From assembly GCA_018623675.1 (NCBI GenBank), contig JAAZVJ010000057.1:1-6544 (forward strand): a DNA stretch of 6,544 nucleotides, read 5' to 3'. Shown piece after piece: positions 1-6,153 of this stretch. The position numbers and the translations under genes are program-made. Source of the DNA: Synechococcus sp. HW_metabat.54 (GTDB lineage Bacteria; Cyanobacteriota; Cyanobacteriia; PCC-6307; Cyanobiaceae). The stretch's first letter is position 1; the number at the start of each line of letters is the position of its first letter. The notes under the pieces are model-generated. The model had not been told where the DNA came from. It saw only the letters and a program-made list of their open reading frames with translations, and did not search any database.

Positions 1-31
1 AACGCAGACTTGTGCTTTCGCCACCTTTCCG

Positions 32-427
32 ATGGCAGTGGTGACCCTGCTGAGTGACTTTGTCGATGGCACCTGCATGGCCCTGAGCGAAGACACCGAT
101 GCGAAGTCATTGAACGACTACATGACCCACGCACCCGGACAACTTTGGGCTGGTGTGGTGCAACGTCGGAGAGCGCGTGGACTCACGAAGGAAAGGAGAG
201 GCCCAGGGACTCTTTATTTCGCCACCAGCGAAGCCGATCATGCTCTGGTCACGGCCTATCTCCAAAGCGAAACCGGATCAGAGCAGGAACGCATCTGCTT
301 GGAGGCCTTGCACACTGCGGGGGTGGAGATAGCACCTCACGTTGGTGAAGCCGCTGAACGCCATGTGCTGCTGAAAGGGCAGCACAAAAGCCTCACTCGA
401 CAAGCCCAAGCCAAAGGTTTCGGGTGA
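32..427 (+). CDS. Hypothetical protein, possibly 5'-truncated
   Basis: I do not recognise this 131-residue protein. It is soluble-looking, with no signal peptide or membrane segment. The middle is basic (VQRRRARGLTKERRG, about residues 43-57), followed by a mixed alpha/beta-like stretch and a basic, lysine- and glutamine-rich C-terminus. The reading frame stays open to the left edge of the window, so the true start could lie outside it. ATGs at 32, 77 and 122 are all possible, and none has a clear Shine-Dalgarno sequence in front of it. The stop codon overlaps the GTG of the next gene (GTGA, 424-427), which suggests translational coupling with the DUF3288 gene and a shared transcript. That tight overlap is the main support that this is a real gene; its function is unknown. 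Confidence 0.6.
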   Translation: MAVVTLLSDFVDGTCMALSEDTDAKSLNDYMTHAPGQLWAGVVQRRRARGLTKERRGPGTLYFATSEADHALVTAYLQSETGSEQERICLEALHTAGVEIAPHVGEAAERHVLLKGQHKSLTRQAQAKGFG

Positions 428-753
428 TCATGGGCGTCATGAGCGACGACACCGCACAAACCCATCCCCTGTATGCCACCGATCGCGACATGGTGGACGC
501 CCTGTTGGGGCACCAAGGTGAGCCCGGCCCGGAGCAGCTCACCAACGCGGCAAGGCTGCTGATGCGTTACGAGGGATTTCCTGGTTCTCCAGATATCAAG
601 GATGACCTTGAGCGGGCCATGAAGGGATGGGGTCTCGAACGTGATGCCCTGAATGCCAAGTGCCGCGACATCTGGGCAACGGGATGGCGACCTGGCCAAG
701 ACGGTGCTGACTCCGTCGGGTCTGGGGCCGATGTCGAGGATTCAGGCGGCTAA
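424..753 (+). CDS. DUF3288 family protein
   Basis: This small soluble protein matches the cyanobacterial DUF3288 family as I remember it. It has an N-terminal HPLYATDR motif, then the core LLMRYEGFPGSPDIKDDL and WGLERDAL, with the family's usual spacing. The family is conserved in cyanobacteria and has no established function that I know of. The length of 109 residues is near the family norm, but the last 23 or so residues are a low-complexity Gly/Asp/Ser tail that I regard as lineage-specific. Starts are possible at GTG 424, ATG 430 and ATG 439. I chose 424 because AAAGG at 413-417 is well spaced for it and it overlaps the upstream stop. ATG 439 would give a more family-like MSDD N-terminus. 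The stop overlaps the stop of the opposing minus-strand gene. Confidence 0.82.
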   Translation: MIMGVMSDDTAQTHPLYATDRDMVDALLGHQGEPGPEQLTNAARLLMRYEGFPGSPDIKDDLERAMKGWGLERDALNAKCRDIWATGWRPGQDGADSVGSGADVEDSGG

Positions 754-1064
754 CGCAGCTGGGCCATCCGATCCACACTGGACCCCACAGTCTCAACGTT
801 GAAAGCCTCCATACCATCCGCATCACGCACCGGTTTGAGGCGAAACAGATAGGCATTCACCCAAGCCGTTTCCCGGTTATTGCATTCATGGCCTCGGTCG
901 ACAAAACCGGGCTTCTGGCGGAAGAGATGGAGGAGCACCTCCAACACATCCTGCGCCGACAGATTCTCAGGGTCGATAAAAGGCAGGGCTTCCCGCATCT
1001 CCATGTGGGAAATCGAAGCCGAGTAATCAAAATCCTCTGGCATCAAAGCGCCCACTCTCTTCAT
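750..1064 (-). CDS. Conserved-looking hypothetical protein
   Basis: This gene encodes an acidic, soluble protein of about 104 residues that I do not recognise. There is no signal peptide or membrane helix. The visible features are an acidic N-terminal part (MPEDFDYSAS), a helical stretch LSAQDVLEVLLHLFRQ, and a segment RGHECNNRETAWVNAYLFRL followed by a polar C-terminus. The frame extends to an ATG at 1133, but that would overlap the start of the divergent gene at 1123 and add a poorly coding-like leader. ATG 1064 or ATG 1043 is therefore preferred; neither has a strong ribosome binding site. Its TAG stop (750-752) overlaps the TAA of the DUF3288 gene (751-753), so the two genes are convergent. 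Conservation in related genomes would confirm it. Confidence 0.6.
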   Translation of the reverse strand: MKRVGALMPEDFDYSASISHMEMREALPFIDPENLSAQDVLEVLLHLFRQKPGFVDRGHECNNRETAWVNAYLFRLKPVRDADGMEAFNVETVGSSVDRMAQLR

Positions 1065-1076
1065 GACTGGAGGTCG

Positions 1077-1089
1077 GATCGTAGCGATC
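1077..1089. repeat. Short inverted repeat GATCG-TAG-CGATC
   Basis: This is a perfect 5-bp inverted repeat with a 3-base spacer. It lies in the short divergent gap (1065-1122) between the minus-strand hypothetical gene and the small membrane protein gene. Its position would suit an operator, but arms this short can occur by chance. I cannot place a convincing -10/-35 pair in the gap. Confidence 0.25.
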
Positions 1090-1122
1090 AGACTTGAATA
1101 GAGAAGGCAAGTCAGGCCGCGC

Positions 1123-1308
1123 ATGGACCCCATCTACGACCCTGTCTACAGCCGGAACTTCCACCGCAGCCGTTCAGGGCGGATCATGTCCAGAGCCATC
1201 TTGATGGTGATCATGGGAAGCATTGGCTTTGTCATCACACAATCCCCATGGGGCCTGCTCGCGGGGTTGTTGATGGTTCCGTTGTTCATCCGTTGGAAAC
1301 AGCCTTGA
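1123..1308 (+). CDS. Small two-helix membrane protein
   Basis: This 61-residue protein is not recognised. It has a polar, basic N-terminal part of about 23 residues (MDPIYDPVYSRNFHRSRSGR). Two hydrophobic segments follow, roughly residues 24-39 (AILMVIMGSIGFVIT) and 43-57 (WGLLAGLLMVPLFIRW), joined by a short QSPWG turn and ending in RWKQP. This fits a helical hairpin in the plasma or thylakoid membrane with both ends cytoplasmic, by the positive-inside rule. ATG 1123 is the first start, but the ribosome binding site is weak; ATG 1186 would give a 40-residue protein that keeps both helices. It diverges from the minus-strand gene at 1064, with 58 bases between. Many such small membrane proteins exist in picocyanobacteria without assigned function. 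Confidence 0.62.
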   Translation: MDPIYDPVYSRNFHRSRSGRIMSRAILMVIMGSIGFVITQSPWGLLAGLLMVPLFIRWKQP

Positions 1309-1331
1309 TGCTTTCCACCCATCGCCTCTAA

Positions 1332-1346
1332 GTGCACTGAATGCAC
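1332..1346. repeat. Inverted repeat GTGCA-CTGAA-TGCAC
   Basis: This is a perfect 5-bp inverted repeat with a 5-base loop. It lies in the gap between the small membrane protein gene and the DUF4912-like gene, about 45 bases upstream of ATG 1392. No T-run follows, so it is not a canonical terminator. It could be a weak hairpin in the leader of the downstream gene, or chance. Confidence 0.2.
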
Positions 1347-1391
1347 AGGAGATCCAAGTGCCAGCTAGAAATGTGCGCAGAGGGAGATGGC

Positions 1392-1895
1392 ATGAAACGA
1401 CTACTGAAGAGAATCGCCCGGAGGCTCGGTCTTCTCAAGGCCAACGACAACAAGGAGCAGGCTTTTTTCTCTTACCAATGCAACGACAGCACCATCACCT
1501 GCAGGTGGCATCTCGATCAAAAAACGCAGCAACGTCTGCAACAGGAAGCGGGAGAGCAGTCTCTACTCCTGAGGCTGCGACAACTGGATCATGTCCAAAC
1601 CCACCACGGGATCTCCATCGCTGCGATCCAGGCCGTAGGGATCAACAGGAATGTGGCGTCGATCCCACTGCCCACCTTCAGCGGGATGCTCCTTCTGGAG
1701 CTGGGCTACAAACAACGCGATGGATCCTTCGTCACGCTGCATTTTCATCCCATTGATCTTGGAGAGGCTGATGCTCCAACGCCGGCATCTGACGACTGGT
1801 TCCCGATGCCACAGCCTCAATCCATGCACCAGGTGATGTACGACCTGGCCACCAAGAGCGCACCCATCGGCGGGTCAGAACGTCTCTCCAGCTAA
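1392..1895 (+). CDS. DUF4912-like protein
   Basis: The central part resembles the DUF4912 domain of cyanobacterial and other bacterial proteins. A CRWHLD strand (about residues 37-42) is followed by LLLRLRQLD (58-66), where the family usually reads LxLRLYDVT. A variable region comes next, then LLLELGYKQRDGSFVTL (100-116), matching the family's ELGY..DGRW..L pattern. In other cyanobacterial DUF4912 proteins this core sits after a long N-terminal region. Here the protein is short (168 residues), with a basic amphipathic N-terminus (MKRLLKRIARRLGLLK) that could contact membrane or nucleic acid. ATG 1392 is preferred because a GA-rich Shine-Dalgarno-like stretch (AGAGGGAGA, 1379-1387) precedes it; an ATG at 1341 lacks one. 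The biochemical role of DUF4912 is not established. The family assignment is mine by pattern and is moderately secure. Confidence 0.68.
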   Translation: MKRLLKRIARRLGLLKANDNKEQAFFSYQCNDSTITCRWHLDQKTQQRLQQEAGEQSLLLRLRQLDHVQTHHGISIAAIQAVGINRNVASIPLPTFSGMLLLELGYKQRDGSFVTLHFHPIDLGEADAPTPASDDWFPMPQPQSMHQVMYDLATKSAPIGGSERLSS

Positions 1896-1928
1896 CGGCC
1901 GAACTGGAGTGCTCATTCGCGACCTCCG

Positions 1929-2141
1929 TTACGACTGACGACACGCATTCAGCACAGCCAAGTAGAGATCTTCATCCACTTCTCTGATGTCGTATTCCGT
2001 TGGCATCGCGCCGTGATGGTGGTCATGCACGACCGTCCAGCACATGCGCTCCAGATCAGAAGGAGTGGGGCCGTACAAGCGATGCACACGCTCGACCAGG
2101 GCCTGCACCAGAGTCGTATCCACTTCGGTGGGGTCTGCCAT
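1929..2141 (-). CDS. Small hypothetical protein with HDHHHG motif
   Basis: This 70-residue soluble protein is not recognised. It begins MADPTEVDTTLVQALVERVH, likely helical, followed by LYGPTPSDLERMCWTVV, a histidine cluster HDHHHG and an acidic segment IREVDEDLYLAVLNACRQS. The composition is balanced and protein-like. The histidine cluster could bind metal, but nothing else supports that. ATG 2141 is preferred; a GTG two codons upstream (2147) is an alternative, and neither has a strong ribosome binding site. It is convergent with the DUF4912-like gene (33 bases between the stops) and divergent from clpB, sharing the palindrome-bearing gap with it. Opposite-strand frames over this interval are weaker candidates. 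Confidence 0.55.
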   Translation of the reverse strand: MADPTEVDTTLVQALVERVHRLYGPTPSDLERMCWTVVHDHHHGAMPTEYDIREVDEDLYLAVLNACRQS

Positions 2142-2151
2142 CGCCACTGCT

Positions 2152-2270
2152 GATCAGATCGGCAGACCCTACCGATCGGGGGCGGTTAACCGCAGCTGGG
2201 TGTACAGACCGAACGCATCGGATCGGTTCTCCGCTCCCCCGCCACGAAACGATCCACATACGGTTTGATC
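2152..2270. other. Cluster of six GATC sites in the clpB upstream gap
   Basis: GATC occurs at 2152, 2157, 2174, 2221, 2251 and 2267. Several lie inside larger palindromes: CTGATCAG at 2150-2157, CCGATCGG at 2172-2179 and the 12-bp palindrome at 2263-2274. GATC is also fairly common elsewhere in this window, so the local density is raised rather than unique. If the host has a Dam-type methylase, these sites could be methylated; that is inference. Confidence 0.35.
2182..2193. promoter_or_regulatory. Perfect 12-bp palindrome, possible operator
   Basis: GCGGTTAACCGC is a perfect palindrome located 96 bases before the clpB ATG and about 40 bases upstream of the divergent small gene. It is not the CIRCE element (TTAGCACTC-N9-GAGTGCTAA) bound by HrcA. 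It is placed where a regulator could act on either divergent gene. No binding protein can be named from the sequence. Confidence 0.35.
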
Positions 2271-2274
2271 AAAC
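2263..2274. promoter_or_regulatory. Perfect 12-bp palindrome just upstream of clpB
   Basis: GTTTGATCAAAC is a perfect palindrome ending 15 bases before the clpB ATG, close to the ribosome binding region. In DNA it could be an operator; in the mRNA it has no loop and would not form a stable hairpin. The clpB leader also has GAAAGAGAG (2279-2287), a weak purine-rich ribosome binding site. I could not identify a convincing promoter in this gap. Confidence 0.35.
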
Positions 2275-2289
2275 GAGCGAAAGAGAGTG

Positions 2290-4902
2290 ATGCAACCAAC
2301 AGCAGAACAGTTCACGGAAAAGGCCTGGGCCGCCATCGTCGCCGCTCAGCAGCTGGCACAAAATCAGCGCCACCAACAATTGGAGACGGAGCATCTCCTG
2401 CTGGCCCTGCTGCAACAGAACGGATTAGCCAACCGCTTCCTTGAGAAAGCTGGAGTATCGCCACCTGAACTGGAATCCGCCGTCGAGCAGCACCTGCAAA
2501 CACTTCCGGCTCTTCAGAACAGGCCGGATTCGGTTTATCTCGGCAAAGGGCTTAGTGATCTCCTGGATCGAGCCGACAGCCTGAAGCAAAGTTACGGCGA
2601 CAACTTCCTTTCCATTGAGCACCTCCTGCTCGCCCTCGCCGAAGACAAGCGCTGCGGCAAGCGACTCCTGAGCCAGGCTGGCGCTGATGCAACATCCCTC
2701 AAAACAGCAATCGACGCCGTGCGCGGCAGCCAAACCGTGACCGACCAGAACCCAGAAGGAACCTACGAATCTCTTGAGAAATACGGTCGAGACCTCACCG
2801 CCGCGGCCCGTGAAGGCAAGCTCGATCCGGTCATCGGCCGTGATGAGGAAATTCGTCGCACGATCCAGATCCTCAGTCGGCGTACCAAAAACAACCCCGT
2901 TCTGATCGGCGAACCCGGGGTCGGCAAGACCGCAATCGTGGAAGGATTGGCCCAGAGGATCGTGAACGGCGATGTTCCTCAGGCCTTACAGAACCGACAA
3001 CTGATCGCCCTCGACATGGGCTCCTTGATCGCCGGGGCCAAGTATCGCGGCGAGTTTGAAGAACGGCTCAAGGCTGTCCTCAAGGAGGTGACCTCCTCCG
3101 AAGGCAGGATTGTGCTCTTCATCGATGAGATCCACACCGTGGTGGGGGCCGGCGCCACAGGCGGAGCCATGGACGCGAGCAACCTGCTCAAACCAATGCT
3201 GGCCCGTGGAGAGCTGCGCTGCATCGGGGCCACAACCCTCGACGAACACCGCCAACACATCGAAAAAGACCCGGCCCTGGAGCGCAGGTTCCAGCAGGTG
3301 CTGGTGGATCAACCCACGGTGGAAGACACCATCTCAATTTTGCGCGGCTTGAAAGAGCGCTATGAGGTGCACCACGGTGTGCGCATCGCTGATACCGCTC
3401 TGGTTGCCGCCGCAGTGCTGAGCAGCCGCTATATCGCAGATCGCTTCCTACCCGACAAAGCCATCGACCTGGTGGATGAATCTGCTGCGCGCTTGAAGAT
3501 GGAGATCACCTCCAAGCCGGAGGAGATCGACGAGATCGACCGCAAGATTCTTCAGCTGGAAATGGAGAAACTCTCCCTCGGTCGAGAATCCGATGCCGCC
3601 AGCCAAGAACGCCTCGAGCGACTCGAACGCGAGCTTGCGGAATTGTCGGAGCAGCAGAGCTCTCTCAATGCCCAGTGGCAGCAAGAGAAAGGCGCGATTG
3701 ATGAGCTGTCGAATCTCAAAGAAGAGATCGAACGGGTTCAGCTGCAAGTGGATCAAGCCAAACGCAGCTATGACCTCAACAAGGCCGCCGAACTCGAATA
3801 CGGCACCTTGGCTGGATTGCAAAAGCAACTGGCTGAACAGGAGGCTGCTCTGGCGGATGGAGAGGACGGCAGCGAAAAATCCCTCTTGAGGGAAGAGGTC
3901 ACCGAAGACGACATCGCCGAAGTGATCGCCAAATGGACCGGCATTCCGGTGGCCAAGTTGGTGCAATCGGAGATGGAGAAGCTCCTCAACCTCGAAGCTC
4001 AGCTCCATGGGCGCGTGGTGGGGCAGGAGCAAGCGGTCACCGCCGTTGCCGATGCCATCCAGCGTTCCCGCGCTGGCCTCAGCGACCCCAACCGGCCGAT
4101 CGCCAGCTTTCTCTTCCTGGGTCCCACCGGCGTTGGCAAAACGGAACTTTCCAAGGCTCTAGCTGCCCAACTGTTTGACAGCGAAGAGGCCATAGTTCGG
4201 ATCGACATGTCGGAGTACATGGAGAAGCACAGCGTGAGTCGTCTGATCGGTGCCCCTCCCGGGTACGTGGGCTACGAAGCCGGTGGTCAGTTGACCGAAG
4301 CGGTGCGGAGGCGTCCCTATGCGGTGATCCTGTTCGACGAAGTGGAGAAGGCCCACCCCGATGTGTTCAATGTGATGCTGCAGATCCTTGATGACGGACG
4401 AGTCACCGATGGTCAGGGGCGCACCGTGGACTTCACCAACGCCGTGCTGATTCTCACCAGCAACATCGGCAGCCAGTCGATCCTGGATCTAGGCGGGGAC
4501 GATGGCCAACACGATGAGATGACACGGCGGGTCAACGACGCACTCCGATCCCACTTCAGGCCTGAATTTCTCAACCGCCTCGATGATCAGATCATCTTCC
4601 ACAGCCTGCGCCGGGAGGAACTCCGTGAGATCGTGAGCCTGCAGGTGGAACGCCTACGCAAGAGGCTCTCGGAGCGGAAACTCAGCCTCAGCATCAGCGA
4701 TGGAGCCACCGACTGGCTGGCGAATGCTGGTTATGACCCCGTCTACGGAGCCCGGCCACTGAAGCGAGCGATTCAGCGCGAACTGGAAACACCAATCGCA
4801 AAGGCGATCTTGGCTGGCCACTACGGCGAGGGGGCTGCCGTCAGTGTGGATGTGGAGGCCCCGGCTGAGGCCGACGGCCAAGAACGGCTGGTGTTGGCCT
4901 GA
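2290..4902 (+). CDS. clpB: ClpB, ATP-dependent protein disaggregase (ClpB1 type)
   Basis: This is a complete 870-residue Hsp100 chaperone of the cytosol. It forms hexamers that thread aggregated proteins through a central pore, working with DnaK/DnaJ/GrpE. The N-domain covers about residues 1-150. AAA+ domain 1 has Walker A GEPGVGKT (207-214), pore-loop Tyr252, Walker B Asp279-Glu280 and arginine fingers Arg332/Arg333. A coiled-coil middle domain lies at about 405-525. AAA+ domain 2 has Walker A GPTGVGKT (611-618), pore-loop Tyr659 in GYVGY, Walker B Asp683-Glu684, Arg757 in FRPEFLNR and sensor-2 GARPLKR (820-826). It lacks ClpC's ClpP-docking loop character and is ClpB throughout. ATG 2290 gives the cyanobacterial ClpB1 N-terminus MQPT; GTG 2287 is an in-frame alternative. 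No CIRCE site is present upstream. A conserved internal GTG may start a short form. Confidence 0.98.
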   Translation: MQPTAEQFTEKAWAAIVAAQQLAQNQRHQQLETEHLLLALLQQNGLANRFLEKAGVSPPELESAVEQHLQTLPALQNRPDSVYLGKGLSDLLDRADSLKQSYGDNFLSIEHLLLALAEDKRCGKRLLSQAGADATSLKTAIDAVRGSQTVTDQNPEGTYESLEKYGRDLTAAAREGKLDPVIGRDEEIRRTIQILSRRTKNNPVLIGEPGVGKTAIVEGLAQRIVNGDVPQALQNRQLIALDMGSLIAGAKYRGEFEERLKAVLKEVTSSEGRIVLFIDEIHTVVGAGATGGAMDASNLLKPMLARGELRCIGATTLDEHRQHIEKDPALERRFQQVLVDQPTVEDTISILRGLKERYEVHHGVRIADTALVAAAVLSSRYIADRFLPDKAIDLVDESAARLKMEITSKPEEIDEIDRKILQLEMEKLSLGRESDAASQERLERLERELAELSEQQSSLNAQWQQEKGAIDELSNLKEEIERVQLQVDQAKRSYDLNKAAELEYGTLAGLQKQLAEQEAALADGEDGSEKSLLREEVTEDDIAEVIAKWTGIPVAKLVQSEMEKLLNLEAQLHGRVVGQEQAVTAVADAIQRSRAGLSDPNRPIASFLFLGPTGVGKTELSKALAAQLFDSEEAIVRIDMSEYMEKHSVSRLIGAPPGYVGYEAGGQLTEAVRRRPYAVILFDEVEKAHPDVFNVMLQILDDGRVTDGQGRTVDFTNAVLILTSNIGSQSILDLGGDDGQHDEMTRRVNDALRSHFRPEFLNRLDDQIIFHSLRREELREIVSLQVERLRKRLSERKLSLSISDGATDWLANAGYDPVYGARPLKRAIQRELETPIAKAILAGHYGEGAAVSVDVEAPAEADGQERLVLA
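2737..2739 (+). promoter_or_regulatory. Candidate internal GTG start for short ClpB
   Basis: This GTG encodes Val150 in the QTVTDQ segment between the N-domain and AAA+ domain 1. It aligns with Val149 of E. coli ClpB, the known GTG start of the shorter ClpB form lacking the N-domain. A second in-frame GTG is at 2719 (Val144). The bases upstream show no strong Shine-Dalgarno sequence. A short form has been reported for ClpB1 of Synechococcus elongatus; its use here is inferred from position. Confidence 0.4.
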
Positions 4903-5385
4903 TCAAGCTGAGACCGGGGGAAACCAAGCCGGCCAAGCTTCGTAGCAGCCGGCATTCGCCCGGTTTTCCCTCGCCTCCACTTTCCAGCAGCAGCTTCGCC
5001 CACCATCACGCTCCTGGAGGAGGGCATTGGCCCAAGTCCACACCAGCTGAGCCGTGGCCTCCATCCCCACGTTCTCCATCACCCGCAGATCAAGGGCACC
5101 CTGGTCGTGAAGGGCTCGCCATTGGTCCATCAGGGGATCATCGCCATTCACCAGAAACGTGTGGTCGAACTGCTCGCGCAGTTGCTGCTCCAGTGGCCGC
5201 AGGCTGGAGAAATCCACCACAAAGCCACAGGCATCCAGTTCACGGGCCGCGAACCACACGGTGAAACTACGGCTATACCCATGCACAAACCTGCAATGGC
5301 CTGGGTGCTGCCACTGACGATGACAGCAGGGATAGCCCTCAAAATGCTTGCTGCAGGTGAAAGGAATGGGTTGCAAAGAGGGCAA
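4903..5385 (-). CDS. 6-pyruvoyl/6-carboxy-tetrahydropterin synthase family protein
   Basis: This 160-residue protein has the pattern of the PTPS/QueD family, which acts on 7,8-dihydroneopterin triphosphate in pterin, queuosine or related pathways. Visible features are His14 (candidate zinc ligand), Cys31 four residues before His35 as in QueD's catalytic CGRLH, and GFVVDFSSL (54-62), which matches the family's DF..L. Also visible are FDH with Asp74-His75 (catalytic), VGMEATAQ (106-113) and REN near Glu140 (substrate binding). The usual HGH zinc motif reads HGY here (His35, Tyr37). The exact product is therefore uncertain, and no queD symbol is given. The start is TTG 5385, preceded by GGAG; no in-frame ATG or GTG lies upstream. 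Its TGA directly abuts the clpB TGA, and it diverges from hisIE. Confidence 0.82.
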   Translation of the reverse strand: MPSLQPIPFTCSKHFEGYPCCHRQWQHPGHCRFVHGYSRSFTVWFAARELDACGFVVDFSSLRPLEQQLREQFDHTFLVNGDDPLMDQWRALHDQGALDLRVMENVGMEATAQLVWTWANALLQERDGGRSCCWKVEARENRANAGCYEAWPAWFPPVSA

Positions 5386-5450
5386 GGACTCCAGGGGGGA
5401 CGGTACTGCGGGAGGATCGTTGGTCTGAGCTCTGTGTGCCCCGAGGCCTG
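5386..5450. promoter_or_regulatory. Divergent intergenic region, pterin enzyme / hisIE
   Basis: This 65-base gap separates the TTG start of the minus-strand pterin enzyme from the ATG of hisIE, so promoters for both must lie in or near it. On the minus strand GGAG sits about 3 bases before the TTG. On the plus strand GAGG (5443-5446) sits 4 bases before ATG 5451. A G6 run is present near 5395. I see no convincing -10/-35 pair and no histidine attenuator leader. Confidence 0.4.
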
Positions 5451-6119
5451 ATGCAGCCCCTGAGTCCCGACTTCATTCATCACCTTCGTTTTAACGACTC
5501 CGGCCTCATTCCTGCCGTGGCCCAAGACTGGCTCGATGGCGCAGTGCTGATGCAGGCCTGGATGAACCGGGAGGCACTCGAGCGCACCCTCAGCAGTGGA
5601 GAGGTGCATTACTGGAGCCGATCCCGCCAAGAGCTATGGCACAAAGGTGCCACCAGTGGTCATACCCAAATCCTGAAAGGGCTTCGCTACGACTGTGATG
5701 CGGATGTGCTGCTGCTCACGATTGAGCAGACCGGCCAGGTGGCGTGCCACACCGGTGCCCGCAGCTGCTTCTATGACGACTCCGACCAACCGACGGCTGG
5801 TGGCGCCGATGCTTTACCACCACCGGCGGACGTGTGCACCGAACTCTCTCGGGTGATCGAAGGGCGTCGGGATGCCCCTGAGGAAGGCAGCTACACCAAC
5901 AAACTCCTGGAGGGAGGCGACAACCGCATCCTCAAGAAGATCGGCGAGGAAAGCGCTGAATTCGTGATGGCCTGCAAAGACGACAACGCCGCCGAAATTG
6001 CCGGGGAAGCTGCAGACATCATCTTTCACCTGCAAGTCGCACTCGCACACCACAACGTGAGCTGGCGCCAGGTTCAGGAAGTGCTGGCGAAGCGCAGAGG
6101 AGCACCGCGTCGCCACTAG
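5451..6119 (+). CDS. hisI: HisIE: phosphoribosyl-AMP cyclohydrolase / phosphoribosyl-ATP pyrophosphatase
   Basis: This is a bifunctional cytosolic enzyme of histidine biosynthesis (often called hisIE). The C-terminal HisE domain hydrolyses phosphoribosyl-ATP to phosphoribosyl-AMP, and the N-terminal HisI domain opens the purine ring. HisI shows [11 protein letters not shown] (63-73), the metal-binding DCDAD (81-85) and CHTGARSCF (99-107) with Cys82, Cys99 and Cys106. HisE (about 125-220) shows the MazG-like helices, with GEESAEF (165-171) and AADIIFH centred on Asp189. The 222-residue length is normal for the fusion and both active sites look intact. ATG 5451 is chosen for the GAGG in front of it; GTG 5436 would add five residues. 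It stands alone, away from other his genes, as is usual in cyanobacteria. The stop codon lies in a tandem duplication. Confidence 0.97.
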   Translation: MQPLSPDFIHHLRFNDSGLIPAVAQDWLDGAVLMQAWMNREALERTLSSGEVHYWSRSRQELWHKGATSGHTQILKGLRYDCDADVLLLTIEQTGQVACHTGARSCFYDDSDQPTAGGADALPPPADVCTELSRVIEGRRDAPEEGSYTNKLLEGGDNRILKKIGEESAEFVMACKDDNAAEIAGEAADIIFHLQVALAHHNVSWRQVQEVLAKRRGAPRRH

Positions 6120-6128
6120 TCGCCACTA
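6109..6128. repeat. Tandem 10-bp duplication at the hisIE stop
   Basis: GTCGCCACTA occurs twice in perfect tandem (6109-6118 and 6119-6128). The first copy supplies the last codons of hisIE and the first two bases of its TAG stop. If only one copy were present the frame would read into TAA at the same place, so the duplication leaves the protein unchanged and only swaps TAA for TAG. This looks like a recent slippage or duplication event. Confidence 0.85.
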
Positions 6129-6150
6129 AAAAAAGGGGGGGGGACCCGCC
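6128..6150 (-). terminator. Possible terminator of the minus-strand protease gene
   Basis: Read on the minus strand, this stretch is GGCGGG, a TCC loop, then a run of C and seven Ts (6134-6128). GG-C-GGG can pair with CCC-C-CC, giving five G-C pairs with one C-C mismatch, directly before the T7 run. It starts 4 bases beyond the stop of the minus-strand protease gene. It is imperfect but of the intrinsic-terminator type. On the plus strand the same block (A7 then G9) has no terminator logic for hisIE. Confidence 0.35.
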
Positions 6151-6153
6151 TGC

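Noticed and set aside
337..699. Antisense open frame over the DUF3288 gene
   Set aside because: It lies wholly opposite two coupled plus-strand genes, one of a recognised family, and has no family features.
1894..1930. AACGG...CCGTT inverted repeat between convergent genes as a bidirectional terminator
   Set aside because: The arms are 5 bp with a long loop and no T-run on either side, too weak to call.
2208..2227. ACCGA...TCGGT inverted repeat upstream of clpB
   Set aside because: 5-bp arms with a 10-base loop are likely by chance in GATC- and CGG-rich sequence.
2142..2289. CIRCE/HrcA operator or sigma-32-like promoter for clpB
   Set aside because: No TTAGCACTC-N9-GAGTGCTAA and no matching -35/-10 pair at suitable spacing.
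2000..2290. Plus-strand open frame running up to clpB
   Set aside because: The translation is Arg/Ser/Pro-rich, typical of a shadow frame, and it covers the minus-strand gene and the intergenic palindromes.
3448..4032. Long antisense open frame (194 codons) opposite the ClpB middle domain
   Set aside because: It mirrors the Glu/Leu/Gln-rich coiled-coil codons of clpB, giving a Leu/Phe-rich shadow protein with no recognisable domain.
5107..5451. Plus-strand open frame opposite the pterin enzyme, ending at hisIE
   Set aside because: It is a shadow of a gene with clear catalytic motifs; no protein features of its own.
5148..5630. Minus-strand open frame spanning the pterin gene and hisIE
   Set aside because: It overlaps two well-supported genes in other frames, and its sequence has no domain signature.
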